A program made the position numbers and the translations under genes. The notes under the pieces were generated by a model. The model saw only the letters and a list, made by a program, of their open reading frames with translations. It did no database searches and had not been told where the DNA came from. DNA of 64,000 nucleotides from Chryseobacterium piperi (GTDB taxonomy: Bacteria; Bacteroidota; Bacteroidia; Flavobacteriales; Weeksellaceae), in assembly GCF_002285635.2 (NCBI RefSeq), contig NZ_CP023049.2:1116001-1180000 (forward strand), written 5' to 3'. How positions within the stretch are numbered: position 1 is the first letter of the stretch; each line of letters starts with the position of its first letter. Below are positions 42,730-52,202 of the stretch, piece after piece.

Positions 42730-45700
42730 TTATTTCTTATTCAGAGCTTTGAATTTAAAGTAAGAAGCAGCAGATAGTATAACCATTACAGATAATCCTA
42801 TATACACCCATGCCGGAACCGGAACCGGATCTCCTGCCGCATAAGAGTGAAGTCCTGTCAGGTAATAATTAACTCCAAAATAAGTCATTACCATAGAACA
42901 GAATGCAAACATCGTTGCTACATGGAATGCCCATTTGCTTCTAAGTCCCGGAACTAATCTCATGTGTAGTACGAATGCATACACCATAATAGATATAAAA
43001 GCCCAGGTTTCTTTTGGATCCCAGCTCCAGTATCTACCCCATGATTCATTCGCCCAGATTCCTCCTAAGAAGTTTCCTACTGTTAATGCAAACAAACCGA
43101 TAGTAAGAGACATTTCCGATACAATCACCAACTCTTTTAATGTTGTATCATGATGAATTTTATAAGTCTTTTTACTTGAAATAATAAAGAACACCAATGA
43201 GATTACCGCAATGATCATAGATAGGGCAAAGAATCCATAACTTGACGTAATGATGGCAACGTGAACAATCAGCCAGTAAGATTTCAATACCGGTACCAAT
43301 GGCGTAATCTGCGGATCAAGTGCAGAACCTCCGTGTGCAAACCCCATCATAATTACAGCAACCATAAATCCGGCTGCAGGAATTAATGCATTGGCATTTC
43401 TATATAATAGTAATCCTGCAGAAATACCCACCCATGAAATAAAGATAATAGCTTCATATCCGTTACTCCACGGCGCATGACCTGAAATATACCATCTTGC
43501 TACCAATCCTAAGAAGTGGGCAAAATAACCTACTAACCCTACAGCAATGATAATCTTAATTACTTTGCTTAGTGTTTTATTAGGTTTAAATAATTCAACA
43601 AACCCAAGGATTAGTAAAAGTCCTCCAATCAGCGTATAGAAAATTAACAGTTTAAAGTTAATATTTACTTTGTTCATGAATATTTCCAGATCAACTTTAG
43701 ATTTAGCAGGAACAACGCTTTTGCCCCATTTTTGTTGATAATCTGAAAGCTTTATCAGTTCAGCATCTGCTTTACTCCAGTCTCCGGATTTTTGAGCAGC
43801 CAAAGCTTCTGCAAAATAAGGTCCCATCACTTGTTGAGACTCCATATCCGGTTCGAATTTCTGGTCTAACCATGAATGCCACGTATGGTTAGGATCGTTT
43901 TTCACCGGTACAATTCTCATAAACTGACCGCTAAAAAACTCATTGAAGATCTGAACTCTTTCGTTTACAGAAATTACTTCTTTGTCGTAGTTGGTTTGCT
44001 CAGATGGTTTCTTACGGAATGCAGTATTATAATCATTTTCCAGAATATATGTAAGGTTTCCGTTGGCATCTGCCGGGAATAAGTTCATTAAAGAAGTATA
44101 TCCTTCATCATCAGCTTTTGTCTTATTCTTCAACTCATCACCTCCTTTAGACCCTACTTTAATGATAGGAACCATTGTCCAGCTTGGTGTATCTGTATTA
44201 ATTGATAAGAACCACTGATTTGCCGTTAGAGACTTTCCATCAGTTCCTCTAAACTCATCTTTTTTATATAATTTTCTTAAAACATCAAGAGCTTCTGTAT
44301 TAATAGGAACAATTCTTCCTTCGAAGTTCTGAACCAAAAGATATCCGAATTTATCTGCGTGTTCTTTGCTTATTTTATTTCTTGCAATGATTTCATCAGC
44401 AGACATCGTTCTCATTTTAGATAATGGAGCAGCTAAAGAATTTTGCTGTGAGCCTGAACCTGTTTGTTGCTGAGACATATCAGGAGCTTGCGCATGATTA
44501 TGCTCTTCTCCTTGTACATGTACATGTTCTCTACTTCCGTCAGTAGTTCCGTGGTTCTCAATTTTCTGTGCATTGAATCCGAAACTCAACAGTAATAAAA
44601 GTACGGTTACTGCTCTTTTTTTATTAACGTCAGTTAGCATTTTATTTAATTTCCAGAAGTGTGTTCCTTTCCAGAAGAAAATTAAAAACATTCCTACAAA
44701 CAAGAAAGTATACCCGATGTAAGAAATTAAAGTTCCCCAATAATCATGGTTTACAGATAATACGGTTCCCATTCTGTCCGGATCAAAACTAGCCTGAAAA
44801 AAGCGGTACCCGCCATGATCAAGAACGTGATTCATATAAATTTTATATGGAGTCTGTTTTCCATCTTCAATAATCTTTACGTGACTTTCATAAGCACTTG
44901 GAGATGAACTTCCCGGGTAAGTTTCCATAACGAAATCATCCAGCTTCAGTGCAAAAGGAGTATTATAAACCTTAGGACCGAAACCAACCATAATATTCAG
45001 TCCGTCCATGGTCACCTGCTTGAATGCATTAGGGTTTCCTTTTTCCACGGATAACTCAACCAATTGTTTTGTTTTAGGTCCCTGAATTTCTATTTTAAGC
45101 ATGTCCGGAACAGTCTGATCTTTCTTTCTGTCGCCTTCGTATGCTAATAATCTTCCTTTTTTCAAGCCTTCCGGTACTACCAGCTTCAGATCATTAATGG
45201 TATATAAACTTCTTAATGCCAATGGCTGAAATTCATCTTTTTTGGTTGTTCCTGTAGCCTGGGTAGCCATCGTCATGTAGCTTGCATCTACAGGAGTTTT
45301 TACAAATAATTTACCTCCTTCATATTTAAATTCAACAGCGCCCTCAATAGCTCTGTTGAAGGTAACCAAAGTTCCGTTGATAGATTTGGTTTCTCCCGGT
45401 TTGATATAGATATTTTGCCTTCCGGTTTTCCCTGTGGATACCAAATGAAGATATTCTGCGCCACTAGGATCAGCAATCAGACTGTCTTTCTTTCTCTGAA
45501 TAAATTCTTTAGCAAAAATCTTCACTTCTTTTCCATGAAAATCATAGGTTGCTTTGAAATCTTTATGCAACGGTGACATAAGGTAAGGCACATCCTGATA
45601 ATTAAGAACATCTCCTTTTTCTTCAATCTGGATTTTAAAGAAATTTTTATCTGTTACAATTTCGTTTGAAGTCTCCCCTTCTCTGATGTGCATCGTACCT

Positions 45701-46002
45701 TCAAAACTGATGTATCTTGTAATCGCTCCACCGATAAAAATAAAAATAAAAGCAAGGTGAAAAATAAGAACCGGCCATTTTTCTCTTTTCCAAAGTCTGT
45801 ATCTTCCGATATTTCCAATGAAATTTAAAATAAGCAGAACCATAACCAGTTCAAACCATTTGGCCTCATAAATTAACGCTTTGGCAGTAGGCGTACCATA
45901 ATCATTTTCTAAAAATGTAGCATACGCCATAGAAAACGCATATACCAGCAACAACACAGCCATTGTCCTGGTTGAAATAAGAATATCTTGGATCTTCTTC
46001 AT
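42730..46002 (-). CDS. ccsBA: Fused cytochrome c maturation protein CcsBA (ResB-ResC, System II)
   Basis: The protein has 1090 residues. The N-terminal half is a ResB/CcsB-like domain (spans near residues 15-35, 50-70 and 80-100, then a periplasmic domain, a further span near 415-435). After an internal hydrophobic segment and a His/Gln-rich periplasmic stretch, the C-terminal CcsA domain has about eight spans and the haem-handling WWD motif WGRYWSWDPKETWAF, with flanking histidines. It carries haem across the inner membrane and attaches it to apocytochrome c. The fused form is usual in Bacteroidota. Its promoter is not obvious. Confidence 0.93.
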   Translation of the reverse strand: MKKIQDILISTRTMAVLLLVYAFSMAYATFLENDYGTPTAKALIYEAKWFELVMVLLILNFIGNIGRYRLWKREKWPVLIFHLAFIFIFIGGAITRYISFEGTMHIREGETSNEIVTDKNFFKIQIEEKGDVLNYQDVPYLMSPLHKDFKATYDFHGKEVKIFAKEFIQRKKDSLIADPSGAEYLHLVSTGKTGRQNIYIKPGETKSINGTLVTFNRAIEGAVEFKYEGGKLFVKTPVDASYMTMATQATGTTKKDEFQPLALRSLYTINDLKLVVPEGLKKGRLLAYEGDRKKDQTVPDMLKIEIQGPKTKQLVELSVEKGNPNAFKQVTMDGLNIMVGFGPKVYNTPFALKLDDFVMETYPGSSSPSAYESHVKIIEDGKQTPYKIYMNHVLDHGGYRFFQASFDPDRMGTVLSVNHDYWGTLISYIGYTFLFVGMFLIFFWKGTHFWKLNKMLTDVNKKRAVTVLLLLLSFGFNAQKIENHGTTDGSREHVHVQGEEHNHAQAPDMSQQQTGSGSQQNSLAAPLSKMRTMSADEIIARNKISKEHADKFGYLLVQNFEGRIVPINTEALDVLRKLYKKDEFRGTDGKSLTANQWFLSINTDTPSWTMVPIIKVGSKGGDELKNKTKADDEGYTSLMNLFPADANGNLTYILENDYNTAFRKKPSEQTNYDKEVISVNERVQIFNEFFSGQFMRIVPVKNDPNHTWHSWLDQKFEPDMESQQVMGPYFAEALAAQKSGDWSKADAELIKLSDYQQKWGKSVVPAKSKVDLEIFMNKVNINFKLLIFYTLIGGLLLILGFVELFKPNKTLSKVIKIIIAVGLVGYFAHFLGLVARWYISGHAPWSNGYEAIIFISWVGISAGLLLYRNANALIPAAGFMVAVIMMGFAHGGSALDPQITPLVPVLKSYWLIVHVAIITSSYGFFALSMIIAVISLVFFIISSKKTYKIHHDTTLKELVIVSEMSLTIGLFALTVGNFLGGIWANESWGRYWSWDPKETWAFISIMVYAFVLHMRLVPGLRSKWAFHVATMFAFCSMVMTYFGVNYYLTGLHSYAAGDPVPVPAWVYIGLSVMVILSAASYFKFKALNKK

Positions 46003-46578
46003 GATTTTTTTTACTTGACATGCAAAAATAAGGATGATTAAGTAAAAGCCCCATAAAAAAAGATGTTTTTTATCATTTTAGAGCCAGGAATACTTATTTT
46101 GAATAGTTCTTAATAAGCTTAAAGTATTTGAGGAAAATTCAAAACGGAAAACATTGAAAATGTGAATGAAAAATAGCTATTTAAATCATTGAAGCTATCT
46201 ATTTATTAAAATGTATTTCTTTTTAATTTTAATGATTATTTCCATTATAAAATCCCGTTTGTTGTCATATCAAAATACTTCCCAAAGTCCGGTTCTTTTT
46301 CTTATACCCAGTTTTAATACAACCCTATTATAATTTTAGAAAAAATATAAAATTACTCCATCAAAGAAAAGTGACCATCCCACTTATGAGATAGCCACTT
46401 CACTTAATTAACTTAAAAATAGGTATGTCTTACCAAATAATCGACCTCGATCAATTAAATCTGAACATAATAGAATATATATAAAATTTGTGTTTTTTGA
46501 TTTCAAGAGTAGGCTATTTTATGACAGCCTGATTAATTTTCATCATTTGTGTTTTTTTGAAAGTTGTCATAATAGACC
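46003..46578. other. Gene-free stretch between ccsBA and the oxidoreductase gene
   Basis: About 576 AT-rich bases with no coding frame; it must contain the ccsBA promoter. The only structured element I see is the hairpin at 46369-46400. Confidence 0.4.
46369..46400 (-). terminator. Probable terminator of the oxidoreductase gene
   Basis: On the minus strand AAGTGGCTATCTCATAAGTGGGATGGTCACTT folds with G-U pairs that become A-C mismatches on the plus strand, so it is a minus-strand hairpin; TTTTC follows. It is about 180 bases behind the stop codon, unusually far. Confidence 0.5.
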
Positions 46579-47184
46579 TTAAGCCATCACTTTGTTAGTA
46601 ATCATTTCAAAATCTTCTTGAGCAGCAGCTTTTACAACATCAAGATAAGCCACAATCTCTTCAGGTGTTTTTTCTATAAGAGATTCGATATAATTAACTG
46701 AAACAGGTTCCATTCCTGTAAACTCCAAAATCCCTGTTTTTAATTGTACTATTCCTGAATTATGAAATACTTTTTCATATGTTTCTGCATCGCCATCTCC
46801 TGTACTGATGATTCTTGCTGATTTCTCTGTGAATAATGGTTTTAATTTTCCATCAATATATTTGAATCCAACCCCTGGCAGGAAAGTACGGTCAATAAAT
46901 CCTTTCATCATTGCAGGAAGTCCAAACCACCATAATGGATGAATCCAAACGATGTGAGTGCTTCTTTTAATTAATCCTATAGCATGTTCTAAATCCGGCT
47001 CCAATTGACTTACTACTCTGTAACCGTATTTTAAGTTAGGATCGAAATTCAGATCTCTTAAAGGCAGATAAGTCGCTTTGATTCCAAGTTCCTCCATTTC
47101 CTTAAGATAAGTCTGAGCTATTTCTTCATTAAAACTGATTTTGTCCGGGTGTCCGTTAATGACTAATACATTTTGTGTTTCCAT
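46579..47184 (-). CDS. NAD(P)H-dependent oxidoreductase (flavodoxin-like fold, quinone-reductase type)
   Basis: The protein has 201 residues. LVINGHPDKISFNEEIAQTYLKE is the flavin-phosphate loop of the flavodoxin_2 family; HIVWIHPLWWFGLPAMMKGFIDRTFLPGVGF is the hallmark second motif (KefF/MdaB/NQO type). It would reduce quinones or electrophiles with FMN. It is divergent from a TetR gene, and two palindromes lie in the shared promoter, so it is probably the regulated target. Confidence 0.92.
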   Translation of the reverse strand: METQNVLVINGHPDKISFNEEIAQTYLKEMEELGIKATYLPLRDLNFDPNLKYGYRVVSQLEPDLEHAIGLIKRSTHIVWIHPLWWFGLPAMMKGFIDRTFLPGVGFKYIDGKLKPLFTEKSARIISTGDGDAETYEKVFHNSGIVQLKTGILEFTGMEPVSVNYIESLIEKTPEEIVAYLDVVKAAAQEDFEMITNKVMA

Positions 47185-47208
47185 TTTTTTTACTACTTTT
47201 ACATTTTA

Positions 47209-47256
47209 GGTCATTTGACCAATGCAAATATAGGTCATTAGACCTAAACTGCCAAA
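47209..47256 (-). promoter_or_regulatory. Oxidoreductase promoter with two TetR-type operators
   Basis: Minus-strand TTTG (47256-47253), 20-base spacer, TATATTTG (47232-47225). TAGGTC-ATTA-GACCTA (47231-47246) lies inside the spacer, and GGTC-ATTT-GACC (47209-47220) lies around the expected transcription start. The centres are 24 bases apart. Confidence 0.75.
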
Positions 47257-47276
47257 TAATTTTATCTTTTTTTATA

Positions 47277-47837
47277 ATGAGCAAAAAAAATACAAAAGAC
47301 TATATACTTACAGAAGCTATGCAAATATTAAAAAACGAGGGCAGCTGCGGGGTTTCCATGCGGAAAGTTGCCTGTGCGTGTGATATTTCTCTAAGTAACC
47401 TTCAGTATCATTATACCAATAAAACAATTTTATTTCAAGAGCTTACCGCTCAATTTTTTAAGCAGTGTGAAGAAAATCTTTTGAAGGAATGGGAAATATT
47501 ATCATCTGATAAAAGCCTTTCAACAGAGGAATTTATAAGTAAACTACTGATCATTCTTTTAGAAGATGATGAAAATGGAATAGATTACTACTTATATAGA
47601 GAAATATGGGCATTATCTCTGAGAGATCCGGAACTTGCTGATTCAGTGAATACATTTTACAGAAGATATGTAGAGCTAATTGCTAAGTTGGTCGGGCAAG
47701 TGAAACAATCATCCCCTGAAAAAGTTGCCAGCCTTCTGGTTTCTTTTCAGGAAGGCTATTCTATCGTAAGAAACGCAATGCCATTAGACTTCAAAAAAAC
47801 AATAGAAATGCTGACAAAAATTATTATTAATTTATAA
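47277..47837 (+). CDS. TetR/AcrR-family transcriptional repressor
   Basis: From MSKKNTKDYILTEAMQIL (start at 47277; a longer in-frame reading from 47175 would cross the operators and is rejected) the protein has 186 residues. The helix-turn-helix is GVSMRKVACACDISLSNLQYHYTNKTILFQEL. The C-terminal ligand domain is not specific. It probably binds the twin AGGTC/GACCT palindromes and represses the divergent oxidoreductase and itself. Confidence 0.9.
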   Translation: MSKKNTKDYILTEAMQILKNEGSCGVSMRKVACACDISLSNLQYHYTNKTILFQELTAQFFKQCEENLLKEWEILSSDKSLSTEEFISKLLIILLEDDENGIDYYLYREIWALSLRDPELADSVNTFYRRYVELIAKLVGQVKQSSPEKVASLLVSFQEGYSIVRNAMPLDFKKTIEMLTKIIINL

Positions 47838-47879
47838 TCACTTCTTTAAACTATAGAAAGTAAATGATGCATTTAAAAC

Positions 47880-47911
47880 AAAAAAAACCGGAAGACTATC
47901 TCCCGGCTTTA
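47880..47911 (-). terminator. Intrinsic terminator between convergent genes
   Basis: Minus-strand AAAGCCGGGAGATAGTCTTCCGGTTTTTTTT: CCGG arms with a run of eight Ts; placed between the convergent TetR gene and the broken secreted-protein gene. Confidence 0.65.
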
Positions 47912-47930
47912 TAAACTTTTAATCTTACTT

Positions 47931-48221
47931 TTATTTCCAAAAGCTCCACTTCAAACCATCAAAAACAGCGATAGTCTTACTGCTAGTATCATAACACATC
48001 ATTCCCGGATAAGGATTTTTAACATTAACATCCGGGCTAGCTACCTTAGGAAGAATAAGTGCTTTATTGGTTGATTCTAACACCAAAACCCCGGGAGCAC
48101 TGGATGTAGTAGCCCCCATAATCACATTATTATTGCCTGGAGATTCTGAACTAGTATTGAAACTGACATTACTAACATTTCCGGCATCACTAAGAGGTAC
48201 CCAAGCAGAGCCTGTATTCAT
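47931..48221 (-). pseudogene. C-terminal part of a frameshifted secreted protein
   Basis: 96 codons open in this frame: SAWVPLSDAGNVSNVSFNTSSES, VLVLESTNKALILPKVASPDVNVKNPYPGMMCYDTSSKTIAVFDGLKWSFWK. The last part is a phrase I know from many Chryseobacterium surface proteins, normally joined directly to the segment encoded upstream in the other frame. The two frames meet at ATAAAATGA: one extra A would restore MDKNDKVIKMNTGSAW. ATG and TGA overlap as ATGA, so coupled re-initiation is an alternative to a broken gene. Confidence 0.6.
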
Positions 48222-48439
48222 TTTATTACTTTGTCATTTTTATCCATCAAAATGGTTCCCCCGACAGCGTTACTCGGAAGTGTCTCCACTATTGGCAACA
48301 ATATACCATTGGTTGTATTATATTGAAAATCAAGAATTCCATCACCATCAATAGTTTGTTTACCTATTGCTATTTGTGCCTGTATGATTCCTGCACAAAA
48401 CAACCCTACTGCTATTATTATTTTTTTCATTTTTTTCAT
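48218..48439 (-). pseudogene. N-terminal part of the same frameshifted secreted protein
   Basis: 73 codons: signal peptide MKKMKKIIIAVGLFCAGIIQAQ, then IAIGKQTIDGDGILDFQYNTTNGILLPIVE and GGTILMDKNDKVIK. It ends where the continuing sequence moves to the -1 frame at a run of four As. Intact relatives are single proteins of about 170 residues. It follows the larger broken gene by 23 bases on the same strand. Confidence 0.6.
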
Positions 48440-48462
48440 TTTAAGTTTTAAGTACAGTACTA

Positions 48463-50135
48463 TTAATCGTTACATGATCTTTTTATACAATTCCATGAAG
48501 TTCCGTTATACAACTTGAAGCATTTATCAACCGTATCAAAAATCATCATTCCTTCTACAGGATTAGCAATACTACCGGAAGTAGTTCTGGTAATAACGAA
48601 TCCTTTAGTCTTAGACTCTAACGCCATAAACCCATTAGGAATATTTAACGGCCAATTAGGCTGTTTGCCGCTTTGTCCCGTAATTCCGAACTTGGTCATT
48701 GCATTTGGAGTTCCCGTTGCAGGATCTTTAGTACAGTATGATTGTAAATTAACCCCAAACGTAAAATATTTATTGCTTGGAAATGAATAATTAAACACTG
48801 CTTTTCCCGCTGAAAAACTTGTAGCAGGTACAATGACTACGTTTTGTGAAAAATTACTGTCATCAGCCACCACCATATATGCTTTATCTGTAGCTACAAT
48901 TTCAGTATATCTGGAAAGATCAGCCTGTAACCATGTAGCTCTTGTATCATTAATTCTTTGTGCCAACCATTTTCTCTGGATAATTTTTCCGGGAGGTAAG
49001 CCATAACTTTGCATTGGTAATAATTGAACATTATTATCCCCCATTATCAGGAACGTTTTATCTTGAAGAAAGTCAAGTCTACCCTGACTTGTATTAGCTG
49101 AGATGAAATCATTTGTCGTTGAAATAGTCAACATAATGTTGTTTTCAGTATTAATACTATTGGAAACAAGCTGATCTAAAACCGTAGCATCATCCTTTGC
49201 CAGACCAAAAATATTATTGTTAAAGCTGGTATTGAGACTTGAATTCCATGTAACAGTTGTTGCATCAGAAGATAAATAGTTTAACGGTTGCTGTAAAGTA
49301 ACCCCATACTTAATAGCAAGATAAGATCGGATTCTCTGTTTCTCTAAGGAAGTCAATTCTCTTTGATAACCAATTGCTTCTCCCATATCGGCATTCGGAA
49401 AATAAGAAGGTTGCCCTCCTAAAATAGCCCCGCTTGCGGTTCTACTGTTACCTGCAGCTACAGCACCGCCCACCGTTTGATTTTGTCCATCCAGTCCGTA
49501 TGTAACCGGTCCTCCAATGGTATAAGAAAAATCAGGTAATTGGGTTTTATTCAGAGTTCTTGGCATCGAGGAAGCCGGATTAGGGTACACCTGCATATTC
49601 CCGGCAGTTCCGTTGTTAGTATAAGAAGGAAAATTAGCTTCTGTAAGATTAGCTGTTGTGGTTGTTCCTCCAAAACCAAAATATTCGTTATATGTACTTG
49701 GACCAAATGCCCTAGGGTTAATCATCATAAAGAATGATGAATCCATTCCATTCGCATTATAAGGTTTTCCGGTAGGTACCGCCATAAATTTTGCTCCCGC
49801 AGCAGTTGCATTACCAAAATCCACAGAAGGATTAAAATTATGTTTGGTATCCGCAGTTATCAAAGTTGGTTGTCTTGAAGCGTTGGTTTGTGTGAAGTCA
49901 TTAGCTCCATCAGACTGATCAGTCCATACATTAGGCGTAAACCCAATATCAGCTCTTAACCATAATCTCAAGCTCTCATCTACCCCACCCGGGCCTACAA
50001 CAAAAGTAGAGAAAGTAAAATATTCTCCATCGCCATTCGAAAAATCTACAGGAGTAGAAGTTTGAATGTAATTAACCCCATTGACTGTTGTAGAGGTTAA
50101 TGGAATCCAGGTATCATTAGCACCAAAGGTCATCA
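48463..50135 (-). pseudogene. C-terminal part of a frameshifted large secreted protein (second LamG/DUF8202-like repeat)
   Basis: The frame carries DTWIPLTSTTVNGVNYIQ, then a full repeat unit: GGVDESLRLWLRADIG ... YQRELTSLEKQRIRSYLAIKYGVTLQQ ... NNIFGLAKDDATVLDQLVSNSIN, and at the end ALESKTKGFVITRTTSGSIANPVEGMMIFDTVDKCFKLYNG, the same kind of tail as in the neighbouring broken gene. It is open 5' to 50238, but the part before about 50135 (LLWLYLLHHRILF) is out-of-frame translation of the upstream part. It lacks a signal peptide of its own. Confidence 0.7.
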
Positions 50136-51427
50136 TTAGTAGACCGTACCAAATAAATAGTATTCGGTGGTGTAGCAGGTAAAGCCACAGTAACTGGTTG
50201 AGTGAATCCAGAAGTTCGCTGAACTTTCCATATCGCATCCATACGATAATTAGCCCTACTTCCCCCTGGAGGAACGATCGGCGTACTATAATTTCTCCTT
50301 AATCCATTATCCCCCCAGCTTAAAAACTGCATATCATTTAAATTACTGGAATTGGTAGCATTCGAACTCGCAAAACTTCCCGAAGCCAAGACTACCTGAA
50401 CCCTATCCGTATTGATTGAATTAGACTGTTTTTGATGAAGAGCTGATCCATCATCCCTTCCAATACCCGCAATATTCTTGTTATAAGTAGACGCTGCTGT
50501 TGCTGTATGATCCCCCATTCTTGTAGTACCGTTTGACGCAATATAGCTTTGAGCTGTTCCCTGATCTAAAGTAACCCCGTACTTATAAGCCAGATAAGAG
50601 TTAACCCTTTGTCTTTCAGCCGGAGTCTGAGTCCCTGAATACAAAACAAATTCTCCGATTCTATCTCCTGCAAGAGAGCTACTGCTATTACCACCATCAT
50701 TATCCATTAAAAGAACCATTCCCGGATAATTACCTACAGAGGATACATTATTTGATGGTCCTCCATACAATAATCCGTTATTACCAAAAAGGTAATTCAT
50801 GTTAGATCCGGAGAGGTTATTATAATAAGACTGTATACTAGGAACATTCGTTCCTACAGTGTTGATAGTATTTGTTCCGAAAAGTACATCTCCTGATTCT
50901 TTTTCATTATAAAACTCAGGGCGATTGCCTTGAGTTCCAAAAAATGGAGATTGATATACCCCCGCAATATTAGTTGGATTAGTACTAACACCTGTCCCGT
51001 TCATCACAAATACTGACCGATAGGTAGCCGTAGTTGTTCTTGTAAGGTGAGTATAAGAAGTCAGCGCATTCGTATTATTATCCGGAAATCCTAATGGAAA
51101 TTTATATCCTGATCTATATCCGTCTGTACTAACAATTTCAATAGCCGGGTTAAAATTAAAACTCGGAATAGATGTTGCGGCTCTATAAATCGGCCTTGCT
51201 CCTGTACCTGGATCTGCATAATAACCTGGCATGCCCTGGTTGGCAATACCATTCACCCCACCCGATTTTTGGTTCAGCCATGTAGCAACTTGTGCATTAT
51301 CAGTTGTCGTCCCCGTACCGGCATCCGCTTTAACCCAAATCTGTAGGTTATTAGAAACACCACCTGGAGATTGTGCCCGTAAAGCATAACTGAACACTAA
51401 AAATATAAAAAATAACTGCTTTTTCAT
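50117..51427 (-). pseudogene. N-terminal part of the frameshifted large secreted protein (first LamG/DUF8202-like repeat)
   Basis: From MKKQLFFIFLVFSYALRAQ (start at 51427) 436 codons: signal peptide, then a first repeat GGVSNNLQIWVKADAG ... TQTPAERQRVNSYLAYKYGVTLDQG ... NKNIAGIGRDDGSALHQKQSNSIN, parallel to the one in the other frame. It ends YLVRSTNDDLWC* at 50117. Reading GATGACC as GATACC near 50130 (one base fewer) would give STNDTFGANDTWIPL and join both parts into about 985 residues. Such domains are found in cell-surface or secreted Bacteroidota proteins. Confidence 0.7.
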
Positions 51428-52180
51428 TGATATGAAATTTTTCTTGTTTGTGTTTATTCCAGACAGGCATTCTCCCATAGAGGTGCATCTGGAAATGATC
51501 GTAAAATGAAATTGGAAGATGGATGGAATAACAATGATTACCTTTCAAGTATTCGTTGTTTTCTTGTTGGATTTTAAAAATATGATCTTGAAGACAAGAT
51601 CTTTAAAAAAAGCACCATGGCGCTTGGGATAATTGTTCTTTTTGTTTCATTTTTTGTGCTGTTAGTGTCATTTGATAAAGGTTATCATATTTCATACTAC
51701 AGAGATTTATACGCAACAAAATTCATCAACATGTTACAACCTAAGTATTTTAGCAATAAATATACTAACTTCTATTTAAATATTTCGACAAAAATAATAA
51801 TTATTTTGAAATTACACAATTTATAACTATATGATCATAAATTTTTTCTTAATATATGTTAAAATATAGAGTTAAAACCAATATATCACCAATCAATGAT
51901 AACAATACATAAATTATTAAATTCATTTGAATTAAAGGTTTTTATATGGGTTACGTATTCGTTTAACATAGGCTCAATGAAATCTTAATAGATAAAACAA
52001 ATTAGAATAATAGAGTCCTTTCAATAGGATTGTTATAAAAAAGAGTACTCAATTTCATTTCAGATTTGGCAGCACCTTTGCTTATAAATTGTTTTTATAT
52101 ATTTTCAATAATGAGAAAAAGGGGGAATTGGAAATTGTTTTTTTTGAATAAAAAAGATTCTTTTGGTATTGAAAAAACAC
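51428..52180. other. Gene-free stretch between the broken secreted-protein gene and ftsK
   Basis: About 750 bases with only short, compositionally poor frames. A palindrome GATCTTG-AAGA-CAAGATC lies at 51584-51601. It must hold promoters in both directions. Confidence 0.4.
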
Positions 52181-52188
52181 TAAATTTG
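52181..52188 (+). promoter_or_regulatory. -7 box upstream of ftsK
   Basis: TAAATTTG, an exact TAnnTTTG, 14 bases before the ATG; TTTG at 52162-52165 is at a short spacing of 15. Confidence 0.4.
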
Positions 52189-52202
52189 CCCTCATTGATA
52201 TT

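Noticed and set aside
51617-51826. Plus-strand 69-codon frame with a hydrophobic start (MALGIIVLFVSFFVLL)
   Set aside because: No promoter, AT-driven composition, poor C-terminal half and no recognisable family; judged to be chance in an AT-rich spacer.
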